From Candidatus Poseidoniaceae archaeon (GTDB lineage Archaea; Thermoplasmatota; Poseidoniia; Poseidoniales; Poseidoniaceae): a stretch of 9,021 nucleotides of DNA. Numbering within the stretch: the first letter of the stretch is position 1; each line of letters opens with the position of its first letter. The notes beneath the pieces were generated by a model. The model worked only from the letters and a program-made list of their open reading frames with translations. It did no database searches and was not told where the DNA came from. Below, piece by piece: positions 1 to 6,196 of the stretch. The stretch is from contig JAKMFY010000028.1 in NCBI GenBank assembly GCA_022425185.1, positions 1 to 9,021 of the forward strand, written 5' to 3'. A program made the position numbers and the translations under genes.

Positions 1-1
1 C

Positions 2-40
2 CAGTGGATTGACAATGGTAAACACATTAGCATGAGGTGA
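2..40 (+). CDS. probable C-terminal end of ArlF (partial)
   Basis: One open frame enters the window and ends at a TGA four bases before the arlG start, reading QWIDNGKHISMR. In archaellum operons the gene directly before arlG is normally arlF, a small stator-associated protein with one N-terminal membrane helix and a beta-sandwich domain outside the cell. A short hydrophobic strand ending in Asn-Gly fits the end of such a domain, but a dozen residues cannot prove it. A second frame (SGLTMVNTLA, stop at 33-35) is also open at the window edge and would be an equally legal gene end. The assignment therefore rests mainly on gene order and tight spacing. Confidence 0.4.
   Translation, partial: QWIDNGKHISMR
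34..40 (+). promoter_or_regulatory. Shine-Dalgarno site of arlG
   Basis: GAGGTGA lies four bases before the ATG at 45 and matches the archaeal anti-SD consensus GGAGGTGA. It supports 45 as the true start. It overlaps the stop codon of the upstream frame, as expected inside an operon. Confidence 0.75.
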
Positions 41-44
41 CCAA

Positions 45-533
45 ATGGCAGACGGTGGAGCATCTTCTTTCATCTTTCTGACAACGGCTTTGCTTGTTTC
101 AGGACTTGTAAGTGTCGTTCTCATCAATGAATGGGGGGACATGGCAAAATCATCACAAGATCAAACCCGTGCGATGGAAATTAACCAAGATACAAGTCTT
201 GGATTCGCAGGAGACCCGATGATGGTTGCTTACAATACGACGTCAAACAACATGACCTTTTACCTGCAAAACACGGGGACGACGCTTCTCGATACGAGCA
301 CACTGGTTGTAATTGTCGATGGATCCGCTGTGACATCTTCGATAACTACTGCACTTATCCCCTCAGTTGGTACTGATTGGGATTCCGAACATTTGGTTGA
401 AGTTACAGTTAATACATCTGCTTCATATGCTGACGGGACCGATGTTTCACTAACAGTTGTCGTCTCATCCGAGGTTACCAACGGTTATCGTGGTACAGAC
501 ACAATTTCACTGGAGGTGCGTTTACATGGTTGA
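45..533 (+). CDS. arlG: ArlG (FlaG) archaellum stator protein
   Basis: This 162-aa protein is probably the archaellum stator component ArlG, formerly FlaG. In studied archaea ArlG forms a filament in the pseudo-periplasm, capped by ArlF, that anchors the motor to the S-layer. The N-terminus (MADGGASSFIFLTTALL) follows the usual ArlG pattern of a short polar start and one hydrophobic helix (about residues 8-28). It is followed by a polar, Ser/Thr-rich region (about 55-160) predicted to be beta-sandwich, with the typical NTGTTLLDTS...VIVDG strand pair near residues 76-93. No prepilin-peptidase site is evident. It is the first complete gene of the G-H-I-J run and overlaps arlH by 8 bp. ArlF is the main alternative, since both share the beta fold; the N-terminus and position favour ArlG. 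Confidence 0.8.
   Translation: MADGGASSFIFLTTALLVSGLVSVVLINEWGDMAKSSQDQTRAMEINQDTSLGFAGDPMMVAYNTTSNNMTFYLQNTGTTLLDTSTLVVIVDGSAVTSSITTALIPSVGTDWDSEHLVEVTVNTSASYADGTDVSLTVVVSSEVTNGYRGTDTISLEVRLHG
512..518 (+). promoter_or_regulatory. Shine-Dalgarno site that fixes the arlH start
   Basis: GGAGGTG sits seven bases before the ATG at 526, inside the last codons of arlG. It is a near-perfect anti-SD match. It selects 526 over an in-frame TTG at 457 that would place 23 extra codons inside arlG. Confidence 0.8.
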
Positions 534-1251
534 AAGATTAGATGAAAAACCAAAACCAATTGAGGATGGATTCCCTTACGATGTTGAAACAGACAGTCTT
601 GCTGATTCACTTGGTCTTCGACTCCCTAATCGCAGCCTTATTTTACTGGCTGGAGAAGTTGGTGCTGGAAAGTCACTCATTAGTCAGAGGCTGGTCCATG
701 GACTTCTCGAAAATGAAGTCAAGGTTCTCGTCATCACAACAGAACTGACCACTCGTGGTTGGATTGAACAAATGGAATCAATTGGATACGGGGTCACTGA
801 TGCCTTAACGAATGGTAATTTGATGATATTTTCACGATTTGGTACAGTTGCAGAACCAATTCCCGATGTTGGTATTGAACAAGTTCTCGAAAGCGAAGCA
901 GTCGAAGAAGCAGATATTGTAATCATCGATGCTGCGAGTTCACTGATGCCCTCTGGCATGAATGATCAAGATAGATTCAATCTTATTCAACGATTAAGGC
1001 GCATTGCATCTACTGGTCGGAGTATACTTCTAACAGTCGATAGAGATGAAATGGACGATAAACTCCTTCACTCAATGCGTACGAGTGCAGAAGTTGTTCT
1101 CGATCTTACAACCAATCTGATTGGTGGAGACTTGAAGAGAACCATAATCGTTACTCGCTATTTGAGGGCAGCAGGACCCGTTCAATCAACAATCGGATGG
1201 AGAGTTGAACCCAGTATGGGCTTCATTGTCGACATTACGGCGGTAAGCTGA
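526..1251 (+). CDS. arlH: ArlH (FlaH) archaellum motor ATP-binding protein
   Basis: ArlH is a RecA/KaiC-superfamily protein that binds ATP and, in studied archaea, assembles as a ring with ArlI under the membrane platform ArlJ, controlling motor assembly and switching. The 241-aa product shows a Walker A loop GEVGAGKS (residues 43-50), a strand ending in ITTEL (70-74) where KaiC relatives carry functional acidic residues, and a Walker B strand DIVIIDAAS (130-138). Its length is normal for the family. No membrane helix or signal peptide is visible, so it is cytoplasmic. It overlaps the end of arlG by 8 bp and is followed by arlI after 9 bp, which implies coupled translation and fixed stoichiometry in one transcript. 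Other KaiC-like ATPases are possible in principle, but the arlG-arlI context makes ArlH nearly certain. Confidence 0.95.
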   Translation: MVERLDEKPKPIEDGFPYDVETDSLADSLGLRLPNRSLILLAGEVGAGKSLISQRLVHGLLENEVKVLVITTELTTRGWIEQMESIGYGVTDALTNGNLMIFSRFGTVAEPIPDVGIEQVLESEAVEEADIVIIDAASSLMPSGMNDQDRFNLIQRLRRIASTGRSILLTVDRDEMDDKLLHSMRTSAEVVLDLTTNLIGGDLKRTIIVTRYLRAAGPVQSTIGWRVEPSMGFIVDITAVS

Positions 1252-1255
1252 GGTG
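1250..1255 (+). promoter_or_regulatory. Shine-Dalgarno site of arlI
   Basis: GAGGTG begins within the arlH stop codon (TGA 1249-1251) and ends five bases before the arlI ATG at 1261. Termination and reinitiation are thus physically coupled. Confidence 0.7.
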
Positions 1256-1260
1256 TAATT

Positions 1261-2976
1261 ATGGCTGATGAAGAACTCAAATTCGCACGAGGTGATCTCG
1301 CCTCAGTCATGGCTGCTCACAATCACGTAGCCGAATGGGTTAACGACTTTGAAAAGAAATACGGTTCACGTCCAGTCTATTATGGACCATTGGACCGAGA
1401 CGCAAAGAAGCAACGCCCTCTCAATCTCATTTACATTACCAAAGAACCAGTTTTTGTCCACATTTACGAACCTCCTGCAGATGAGGACGGAGGAGGGCAA
1501 GTTCTCTGGTTCGGTCTTGAACCACAATTGAATGAAGAAGAAGAAAACATTCGACGTGATTTGGTTGAGACCCTTCTACAAGAAGCACCCTCTGCTCCTA
1601 CATTTACTACTGACTCAGAGTTTGAAACAATTCTTGGACAAATGATTGACCGATATACCATCTTAGACTCTGAGGCCAACATAGGTACTCGACGTAGAGG
1701 TCGAATTTGGGAGATAGTAGGCCTCGAAGACAAGAGAGTCGTCGTTTCAGAAGCACAAAGGGCTCGACTTCGATACATCATCGTCCGCGACCTGATCAAA
1801 AATGGACCACTTGAAACCCTCCTTTCAGACGAAATGCTGGAAGATATTCACTCCGTCGGTCTGAAGCATATCCACATGGATCACAAAGTATTCGGGACAG
1901 TTGCTTCAAACATCCGTTTCCGCGAGCGAGATACACTTGCTCGTTACCTACGTTCGATGTCTGAACGTATTGGTCGCCCAGTATCCGATAACAATCCAAT
2001 TATTGACGGTGCACTTCTCGATGGTTCCCGTATTAACATCATCTTCTCAGATGACGTATCTATGCTTGGTCCATCATTTACGATTCGTAAATTCGCTGAA
2101 GAAACCATTTCCATTACTCAATTGATTCAATGGGGTACGATGAGTTCTCAAGTTGCCGCATACATCTGGCTGTGCCTCGAATATGGAATGTCAGTCCTGG
2201 TATCTGGTGAAACAGCTTCCGGTAAAACAACAACGCTCAATGCAATTCTTCCTTTTATCGATCACAACGTGAAAATATATTCTGCGGAAGACACCCCTGA
2301 AGTAAAAGTTTCTCACAAAATTTGGCAACGTTTGGTTACTCGTAGTTCCAAAAATGAGGACTCAAGCGTCGAGATGTTCGATTTGCTCAAAGCTGCTCTG
2401 CGTTCAAGACCTCGTTACATTATCATTGGTGAAATACGTGGTGTTGAAGGGGCGACAGCATTCCAAGCAATGCAAACCGGCCACCCTGTTATTGCAACAT
2501 TCCACGCATCTTCAATTGTCAAGATGATTCAACGTTTCACAGGAGATCCAATCAATGTCCCCATTCGTTTCTTCGACAATCTCAATTTCGCAATTTTCCA
2601 AGAAGTTACTGAAACCAATGGTAATCTCGTACGTCGTATTACCGGTGTAGACGAGGTTATTGGATACAACAAACACAGCGATGGTGTCTTGACTCGTGGT
2701 ATGTTTGAATGGGATCCTATCAAAGACAAGCATTATTTCCGTGGAATGTTCCAATCTCACCTTCTTGAAAACAAGATCGCTGCACAAGCAGGATTCGCAA
2801 ATAAGCGTGATATCTATGATGAAATGTTACGAAGGTCTGCTGCACTTGACCGAATGGTAAATCGAGATTTAACTCATTATGACGACGTATTCGGTCTTCT
2901 AAACGTCTATTACAACAGTGGTTGGGAAACCTTCGATAGTGCTGTTGACAGTTGGGTCAGTCAAAAAGACCGATGA
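1261..2976 (+). CDS. arlI: ArlI (FlaI) archaellum secretion/motor ATPase
   Basis: ArlI is the type II/IV secretion-family hexameric ATPase that powers archaellin assembly and filament rotation at the cytoplasmic face of ArlJ. The 571-aa protein has an N-terminal domain (about 1-290) leading into the family sequence GPSFTIRKF (270-278). The C-terminal RecA domain carries Walker A GETASGKTT (316-324), the Asp box EDTPE (343-347), the Walker B region YIIIGEIRG (386-394) with the catalytic Glu at 391, and the His box TGHPVIATFHA (406-416). All core motifs are intact. It is slightly longer than many homologues, with an acidic, glycine-rich stretch near 73-79 that may be a loop. A pilus-assembly GspE/TadA relative would look similar, but placement between arlH and arlJ identifies it. 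Confidence 0.96.
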   Translation: MADEELKFARGDLASVMAAHNHVAEWVNDFEKKYGSRPVYYGPLDRDAKKQRPLNLIYITKEPVFVHIYEPPADEDGGGQVLWFGLEPQLNEEEENIRRDLVETLLQEAPSAPTFTTDSEFETILGQMIDRYTILDSEANIGTRRRGRIWEIVGLEDKRVVVSEAQRARLRYIIVRDLIKNGPLETLLSDEMLEDIHSVGLKHIHMDHKVFGTVASNIRFRERDTLARYLRSMSERIGRPVSDNNPIIDGALLDGSRINIIFSDDVSMLGPSFTIRKFAEETISITQLIQWGTMSSQVAAYIWLCLEYGMSVLVSGETASGKTTTLNAILPFIDHNVKIYSAEDTPEVKVSHKIWQRLVTRSSKNEDSSVEMFDLLKAALRSRPRYIIIGEIRGVEGATAFQAMQTGHPVIATFHASSIVKMIQRFTGDPINVPIRFFDNLNFAIFQEVTETNGNLVRRITGVDEVIGYNKHSDGVLTRGMFEWDPIKDKHYFRGMFQSHLLENKIAAQAGFANKRDIYDEMLRRSAALDRMVNRDLTHYDDVFGLLNVYYNSGWETFDSAVDSWVSQKDR

Positions 2977-2979
2977 GGG

Positions 2980-2987
2980 GGAGATGA
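2980..2987 (+). promoter_or_regulatory. Shine-Dalgarno site of arlJ
   Basis: GGAGATGA matches GGAGGTGA at seven of eight positions and lies three bases before the ATG at 2991, in the 14-bp gap after arlI. Confidence 0.65.
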
Positions 2988-2990
2988 TTT

Positions 2991-4793
2991 ATGCAACGAA
3001 TGCCGATGTGGCAAATTGCCATCCGTCGGCTGGAAATGCCGGTTAGTCGTTTTCTTTTACTCTTCGTCGGTGGTGCTTTCGCCATTGGGCTCATTTTCTC
3101 ATTATCCATAATCTTCCTGACTGGAGGATTGGCAGAAGGAGCGTTGTTTGCCGGATTTTCTGGAATTCTTTTGTTGATTTTGTTGCCGATAATTGCCGCA
3201 TTGGGAGCAATGGCATTCCCTATCTTAGAGGTGACTCGCTCTGCGAATATGATTGAACGAGAAATGCACATGTTCATCACTCGAATGGGTATTTTGTCGC
3301 TTGGAGAAGTTGGCGCACAGACCATCTTCGATATTCTCAAGCAGATGAGAGACTATGGAGAACTGGCATCTGAAGTACAACGCATTGAAACCCTTGTCGA
3401 TAAATGGAATACCTCTTTGCCGGAAGCAGCACGTATTGTTGCACAACAGAGTCCAAGTCCTCTTTGGACTGATTTTCTTGATCGAATGGCGTTCTCTATT
3501 GAAGCTGGACAGCCTATTGATGAGTTCATGCGCTCAGAACAAGAAACAGTTGCTGAACAGTATAACACGCTCTATGATACCAGATTAGAAAGCGTGGACA
3601 CAATGCAAGAAATCTATGTTTCAATGGTTACAGCGGGTCTTTTCGGTCTTGTCATTGCAGGAATTCATCTGGTCTTGTTCGAAGTTGGTAGCGAAAACGA
3701 TGCACCAATTGAGGTAGCTGCGAGACTTCGTTTCTTACTCCTCGCCTCTTTCCTTTTCATCATCATTCAAGTAGGTGCGATGCTTGCGTTCAGGGCCACG
3801 ATCCCTCGCGATCTCATCTTTGCTCGTGATGAACTTGATACTCCTTTCAGAATAAATTTCAGAAGAGCGCTACTTGCGTCTGGAGCGATTTCTGCAATTC
3901 TGCTGTTAGTGACAATCTACGTTGTTGCAAGTGCTTGGGAAGAAATCAGTAGCCAATGGGATAGATATGGGCTTATCCTACTTGCAGCACCCCTTTCTCC
4001 TCTTCTGATACCCGCTTGGTTAATCCGCAAAGAAGAAGGAAATGTTTTGAGAAGAGACGGAGCTTACCCAGACTTCATTCGGGCCTTGGGAGGGACGGCT
4101 CAAGCGAGAAGTGCTGAACCTTCTGCAACAATCAAAGCGTTAAGAGGCGTTGATTTTGGAATGCTTGATTATTCCATTGACAGACTTGAACGACGTCTGT
4201 CGACTCGTATTGATTCCGATCGGGCTTGGGACTACTTCAACGCAGATACCAATTCTGCGGTCATTTCTCGTTACACTCGAATTTACATCGAAGGTTCCCA
4301 ATCATCAGGAAAGCCTGCTGCAACTGCGGAAATGGTTTCTCGCTCAGTGGGTAATCTTCTCTCTCTACGGCGCCGTCGTTCCCTTTCTGCAAGTACAATG
4401 TGGGGTGTTGCTCTTGGTCTTCTTATCGCAAGCGTAACTTCTCTAAACGTTACAATCTCAATTGTCCTTCAACTTGGAGAAGCGATCGCAGGTGTAGCAA
4501 CAGGTTTGACGGAAACTGACGTTGGAGCATTGCAAGATTTCGGCAGTGGGATCGCATTGCCTGTTATGGAGGATGCGGGTTCTGTTGATGACAATATTCG
4601 CATGTTCAAGATTATTGTTTCACTTCTCGTGCTAGGACAAATCATTGCTGTATCTGCAATTGCAACACGCCTTCGTGGTGGAGGTAAAACCAGTGCTGCT
4701 GGACAAGCAATTCAGTTACTTTGGATTGCAGGAATCACATCTTGGATTACTGCTGTTCTCTTGGATGGCGCTTCCTCAGTCTTTGGCGTTTAA
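2991..4793 (+). CDS. arlJ: ArlJ (FlaJ) archaellum membrane platform protein
   Basis: ArlJ is the polytopic membrane platform on which the ArlH-ArlI ring docks. It is the archaellum member of the GspF/TadC (T2SSF) family. The 600-aa product shows about nine hydrophobic segments by eye, near residues 21-43, 52-78, 207-230, 248-268, 292-313, 325-345, 470-495, 538-558 and 572-592. Two large charged regions (about 80-205 and 346-465) are the expected cytoplasmic T2SSF domains, the second ending in the basic stretch LSLRRRRSLS (457-466) next to the following helix. Length and layout agree with euryarchaeal ArlJ. It closes the recognisable archaellum block; no arlC, arlD, arlE or prepilin peptidase gene is in the window. 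Confidence 0.94.
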   Translation: MQRMPMWQIAIRRLEMPVSRFLLLFVGGAFAIGLIFSLSIIFLTGGLAEGALFAGFSGILLLILLPIIAALGAMAFPILEVTRSANMIEREMHMFITRMGILSLGEVGAQTIFDILKQMRDYGELASEVQRIETLVDKWNTSLPEAARIVAQQSPSPLWTDFLDRMAFSIEAGQPIDEFMRSEQETVAEQYNTLYDTRLESVDTMQEIYVSMVTAGLFGLVIAGIHLVLFEVGSENDAPIEVAARLRFLLLASFLFIIIQVGAMLAFRATIPRDLIFARDELDTPFRINFRRALLASGAISAILLLVTIYVVASAWEEISSQWDRYGLILLAAPLSPLLIPAWLIRKEEGNVLRRDGAYPDFIRALGGTAQARSAEPSATIKALRGVDFGMLDYSIDRLERRLSTRIDSDRAWDYFNADTNSAVISRYTRIYIEGSQSSGKPAATAEMVSRSVGNLLSLRRRRSLSASTMWGVALGLLIASVTSLNVTISIVLQLGEAIAGVATGLTETDVGALQDFGSGIALPVMEDAGSVDDNIRMFKIIVSLLVLGQIIAVSAIATRLRGGGKTSAAGQAIQLLWIAGITSWITAVLLDGASSVFGV

Positions 4794-4795
4794 AC

Positions 4796-4809
4796 CAAAA
4801 GAGTATATG
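4796..4809 (+). promoter_or_regulatory. TATA-type promoter for the gene at 4832
   Basis: In the 38-bp gap after arlJ, an A-rich BRE-like stretch (CAAAAGAG) is followed by TATATG at 4804-4809. Its centre is about 26 bp before the ATG at 4832, the spacing expected between an archaeal TATA box and a start site that coincides with the start codon. No convincing Shine-Dalgarno sequence precedes that ATG. Both facts suggest a separate leaderless transcript. Confidence 0.5.
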
Positions 4810-4831
4810 CTGTCTCACGAAATGTGGAAAC

Positions 4832-5272
4832 ATGCAAGCCCCGCTGCCAGGTCCTCCTTCACAATCGACAATGTATCATCCACCTCAAGAAGCCATGATG
4901 GGCGGTGGGTTTTTCTCTCTCCATAAATTCTTGATGATCGGTGTCGTCCTGATTCTTCTTGCAACCTTTGTGAGTATTCTCCCAGATTTTAGTGGAGCTC
5001 CAAACCAAATTGATTATGATACTGAAGAAGCAGATTGGAGCAAGGATTTTGCGAAAGATACTGAGTCTCACAATGATTTCGAACGAGTCATGGATACGAT
5101 TGCAACATTATTGGGGACTGGGGGTGTTGCTCTGATTGGATATGCTTTCATCCGAGAAGCATATGATGAAGATACGACTACGCCAGCCTTGAGAATAACG
5201 CTCTTGATCCTTGGAGCAGTTATGTTGCTCCAATTACTTGGTTCTGGATTTGACGTAAGCGTATCAGTTTGA
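4832..5272 (+). CDS. unrecognised three-helix membrane protein downstream of arlJ
   Basis: I do not recognise this 146-aa protein. It begins with a Pro/Gln/Met-rich, probably disordered segment (1-27) ending in a Gly run. It then has three hydrophobic segments near residues 33-51, 90-107 and 119-138. Between the first two lies a strongly acidic loop (about 57-85, including YDTEEADWS). The start at 4832 was chosen because it is the first ATG in frame after arlJ ends and sits about 26 bp after a TATA-like element. The longer reading from a TTG at 4721 would lie inside arlJ. ATG 4871 is a possible shorter start. It follows the archaellum genes on the same strand and could be an accessory factor, but its own promoter means co-function is only a guess. 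Its 3' end overlaps the convergent nth gene by 9 bp. Confidence 0.75.
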   Translation: MQAPLPGPPSQSTMYHPPQEAMMGGGFFSLHKFLMIGVVLILLATFVSILPDFSGAPNQIDYDTEEADWSKDFAKDTESHNDFERVMDTIATLLGTGGVALIGYAFIREAYDEDTTTPALRITLLILGAVMLLQLLGSGFDVSVSV

Positions 5273-5941
5273 ACGGCGACTCTTTGGACGATTCTTCTTT
5301 TCTTCTTCAGAAATCCGCTTCTTTGAGGCTGCCCATGAGCAAATTGGGCATGTTGTCAAATCATGGAATCGTGCAGGACAATATTCTCTTCCAAAGAAAA
5401 TAATTTGTAGATGCAAATCATTCCATGCATGTTTTGGAAAAACGGCTTTGAGATCCTTTTCTGTTTTCTCTACGTTACTCCCATTCGATAGCCCCCATCG
5501 TGCAGCAAGTCTGTGAATGTGGGTGTCAATAGGGAAGGCAGGGATTCCAAAAGCTTGTGCGAGGACGACTCCGGCTGTTTTGTGCCCTACTCCAGGTAAT
5601 GCTTCAAGTTCTTCGAACGTGTTTGGAATTTCACCATCATGACGTTCGATAAGGAGTTCAGATAGACGCTTGATGTTCTTGGCTTTCGTTGGAGCAAGTC
5701 CTACTTGTTTGATAAGAGTTTGAATTTGTTCAACTTTCAATTGGGCCATGTCAGCAGGAGTTGGGCCTTGTCGAAATAATTCAGGTGTCACTTCGTTAAC
5801 TTTCAAATCCGTTGTTTGTGCGCTCATAAGAACAGCTACAAGAAGTTGAAATGAAGACTCATGATCAAGAGGAACCGGTATTTCAGGATACAACGATTCA
5901 AGCATTTTTTGAATGCGTTCTGCTTTCTCGCTTCGCTTCAT
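5264..5941 (-). CDS. nth: endonuclease III-like DNA glycosylase/AP lyase
   Basis: Endonuclease III removes oxidised pyrimidines and nicks the resulting abasic site in base excision repair. The 225-aa protein contains the family start LLVAVLMSAQTTD (33-45), the helix-hairpin-helix LPGVGHKTA (115-123) with the catalytic Lys at 121, and the IDTHIHR segment with the catalytic Asp at 139. The C-terminal metal motif is atypical: Cys188-X9-Cys198-X2-Cys201 with no fourth Cys after it, whereas the E. coli protein has C-X6-C-X2-C-X5-C. The three cysteines are the only ones in the protein. A Lys/Glu-rich tail (207-225) follows. The ATG at 5941 is preceded by AGGTGG on the - strand. It is the last gene of the - strand repair operon, 11 bp behind a small membrane protein, and its stop overlaps the convergent + gene. 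Confidence 0.9.
   Translation of the reverse strand: MKRSEKAERIQKMLESLYPEIPVPLDHESSFQLLVAVLMSAQTTDLKVNEVTPELFRQGPTPADMAQLKVEQIQTLIKQVGLAPTKAKNIKRLSELLIERHDGEIPNTFEELEALPGVGHKTAGVVLAQAFGIPAFPIDTHIHRLAARWGLSNGSNVEKTEKDLKAVFPKHAWNDLHLQIIFFGREYCPARFHDLTTCPICSWAASKKRISEEEKKNRPKSRRSN
5292..5308 (+). terminator. possible U-rich terminator for the gene ending at 5272
   Basis: The + strand reads TTCTTCTTTTCTTCTTC about 20 bases past the stop codon. Archaeal RNA polymerase often terminates on U-rich runs without a hairpin. This tract is pyrimidine-mixed and at most four T long, so it may be weak. It lies inside the coding sequence for the Lys/Glu-rich tail of nth on the other strand. Confidence 0.3.
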
Positions 5942-5947
5942 GATGAA

Positions 5948-5953
5948 GCCACC
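5948..5953 (-). promoter_or_regulatory. Shine-Dalgarno site of nth
   Basis: On the - strand AGGTGG lies six bases before the nth ATG at 5941 and overlaps the stop codon of the preceding gene. This is the internal-cistron pattern also seen in the archaellum operon. Confidence 0.5.
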
Positions 5954-6159
5954 TATTCAGCGTATTCGGAGCCAGTAACCCATCCAAAGAGGATTCCAGA
6001 TCCTATGCTTGCAAGAGGAATTAGATTGCATGCAAATATTTCGATGAACGTAGACTCACCGTCTTGAGGCTGGCCGAGAAGATACCAAACCAGAAGTCCA
6101 AGGAAGAGGCCTGGTATCACCATGAGACCTCCTATGATGAGTGTCCTCGTGAGTCGCAT
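5953..6159 (-). CDS. small two-helix membrane protein, function unknown
   Basis: I do not recognise this 68-aa protein. It has a basic N-terminus (MRLTR), one hydrophobic helix near residues 7-29, a short polar loop (QPQDGEST), a second helix near 42-61 and a short acidic end. By the positive-inside rule the N-terminus should be cytoplasmic. I chose ATG 6159, which starts 37 bp after the PolX stop and just before the first helix. A GTG at 6234 would add 25 residues but would lie 38 bp inside polX, so that start cannot be excluded. No clear Shine-Dalgarno or TATA element supports either. It sits between polX and nth on the same strand, with 11 bp to nth, and is probably cotranscribed with them. 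Confidence 0.65.
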   Translation of the reverse strand: MRLTRTLIIGGLMVIPGLFLGLLVWYLLGQPQDGESTFIEIFACNLIPLASIGSGILFGWVTGSEYAE

Positions 6160-6196
6160 GGATTTACCAACTGCTACTGATTGATGAACTATTGCT

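Noticed and set aside
457..525. N-terminal extension of arlH from a TTG at 457
   Set aside because: It would add 23 codons inside arlG with no ribosome binding site, while ATG 526 has GGAGGTG seven bases upstream.
1464..1799. 111-codon open frame on the - strand opposite arlI
   Set aside because: Ser/Arg-rich shadow of the well-supported arlI coding sequence, with no independent evidence.
2957..3340. 127-codon open frame on the - strand opposite arlJ
   Set aside because: It is antisense to a clear membrane protein gene. Its composition (many Ile, Lys, Ser, Pro) is what arises opposite hydrophobic codons, and no start signal or family motif is visible.
4721..4831. Longer reading of the post-arlJ membrane protein starting at TTG 4721
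   Set aside because: It lies largely within arlJ in another frame, and the TATA-like element at 4804-4809 points to ATG 4832.
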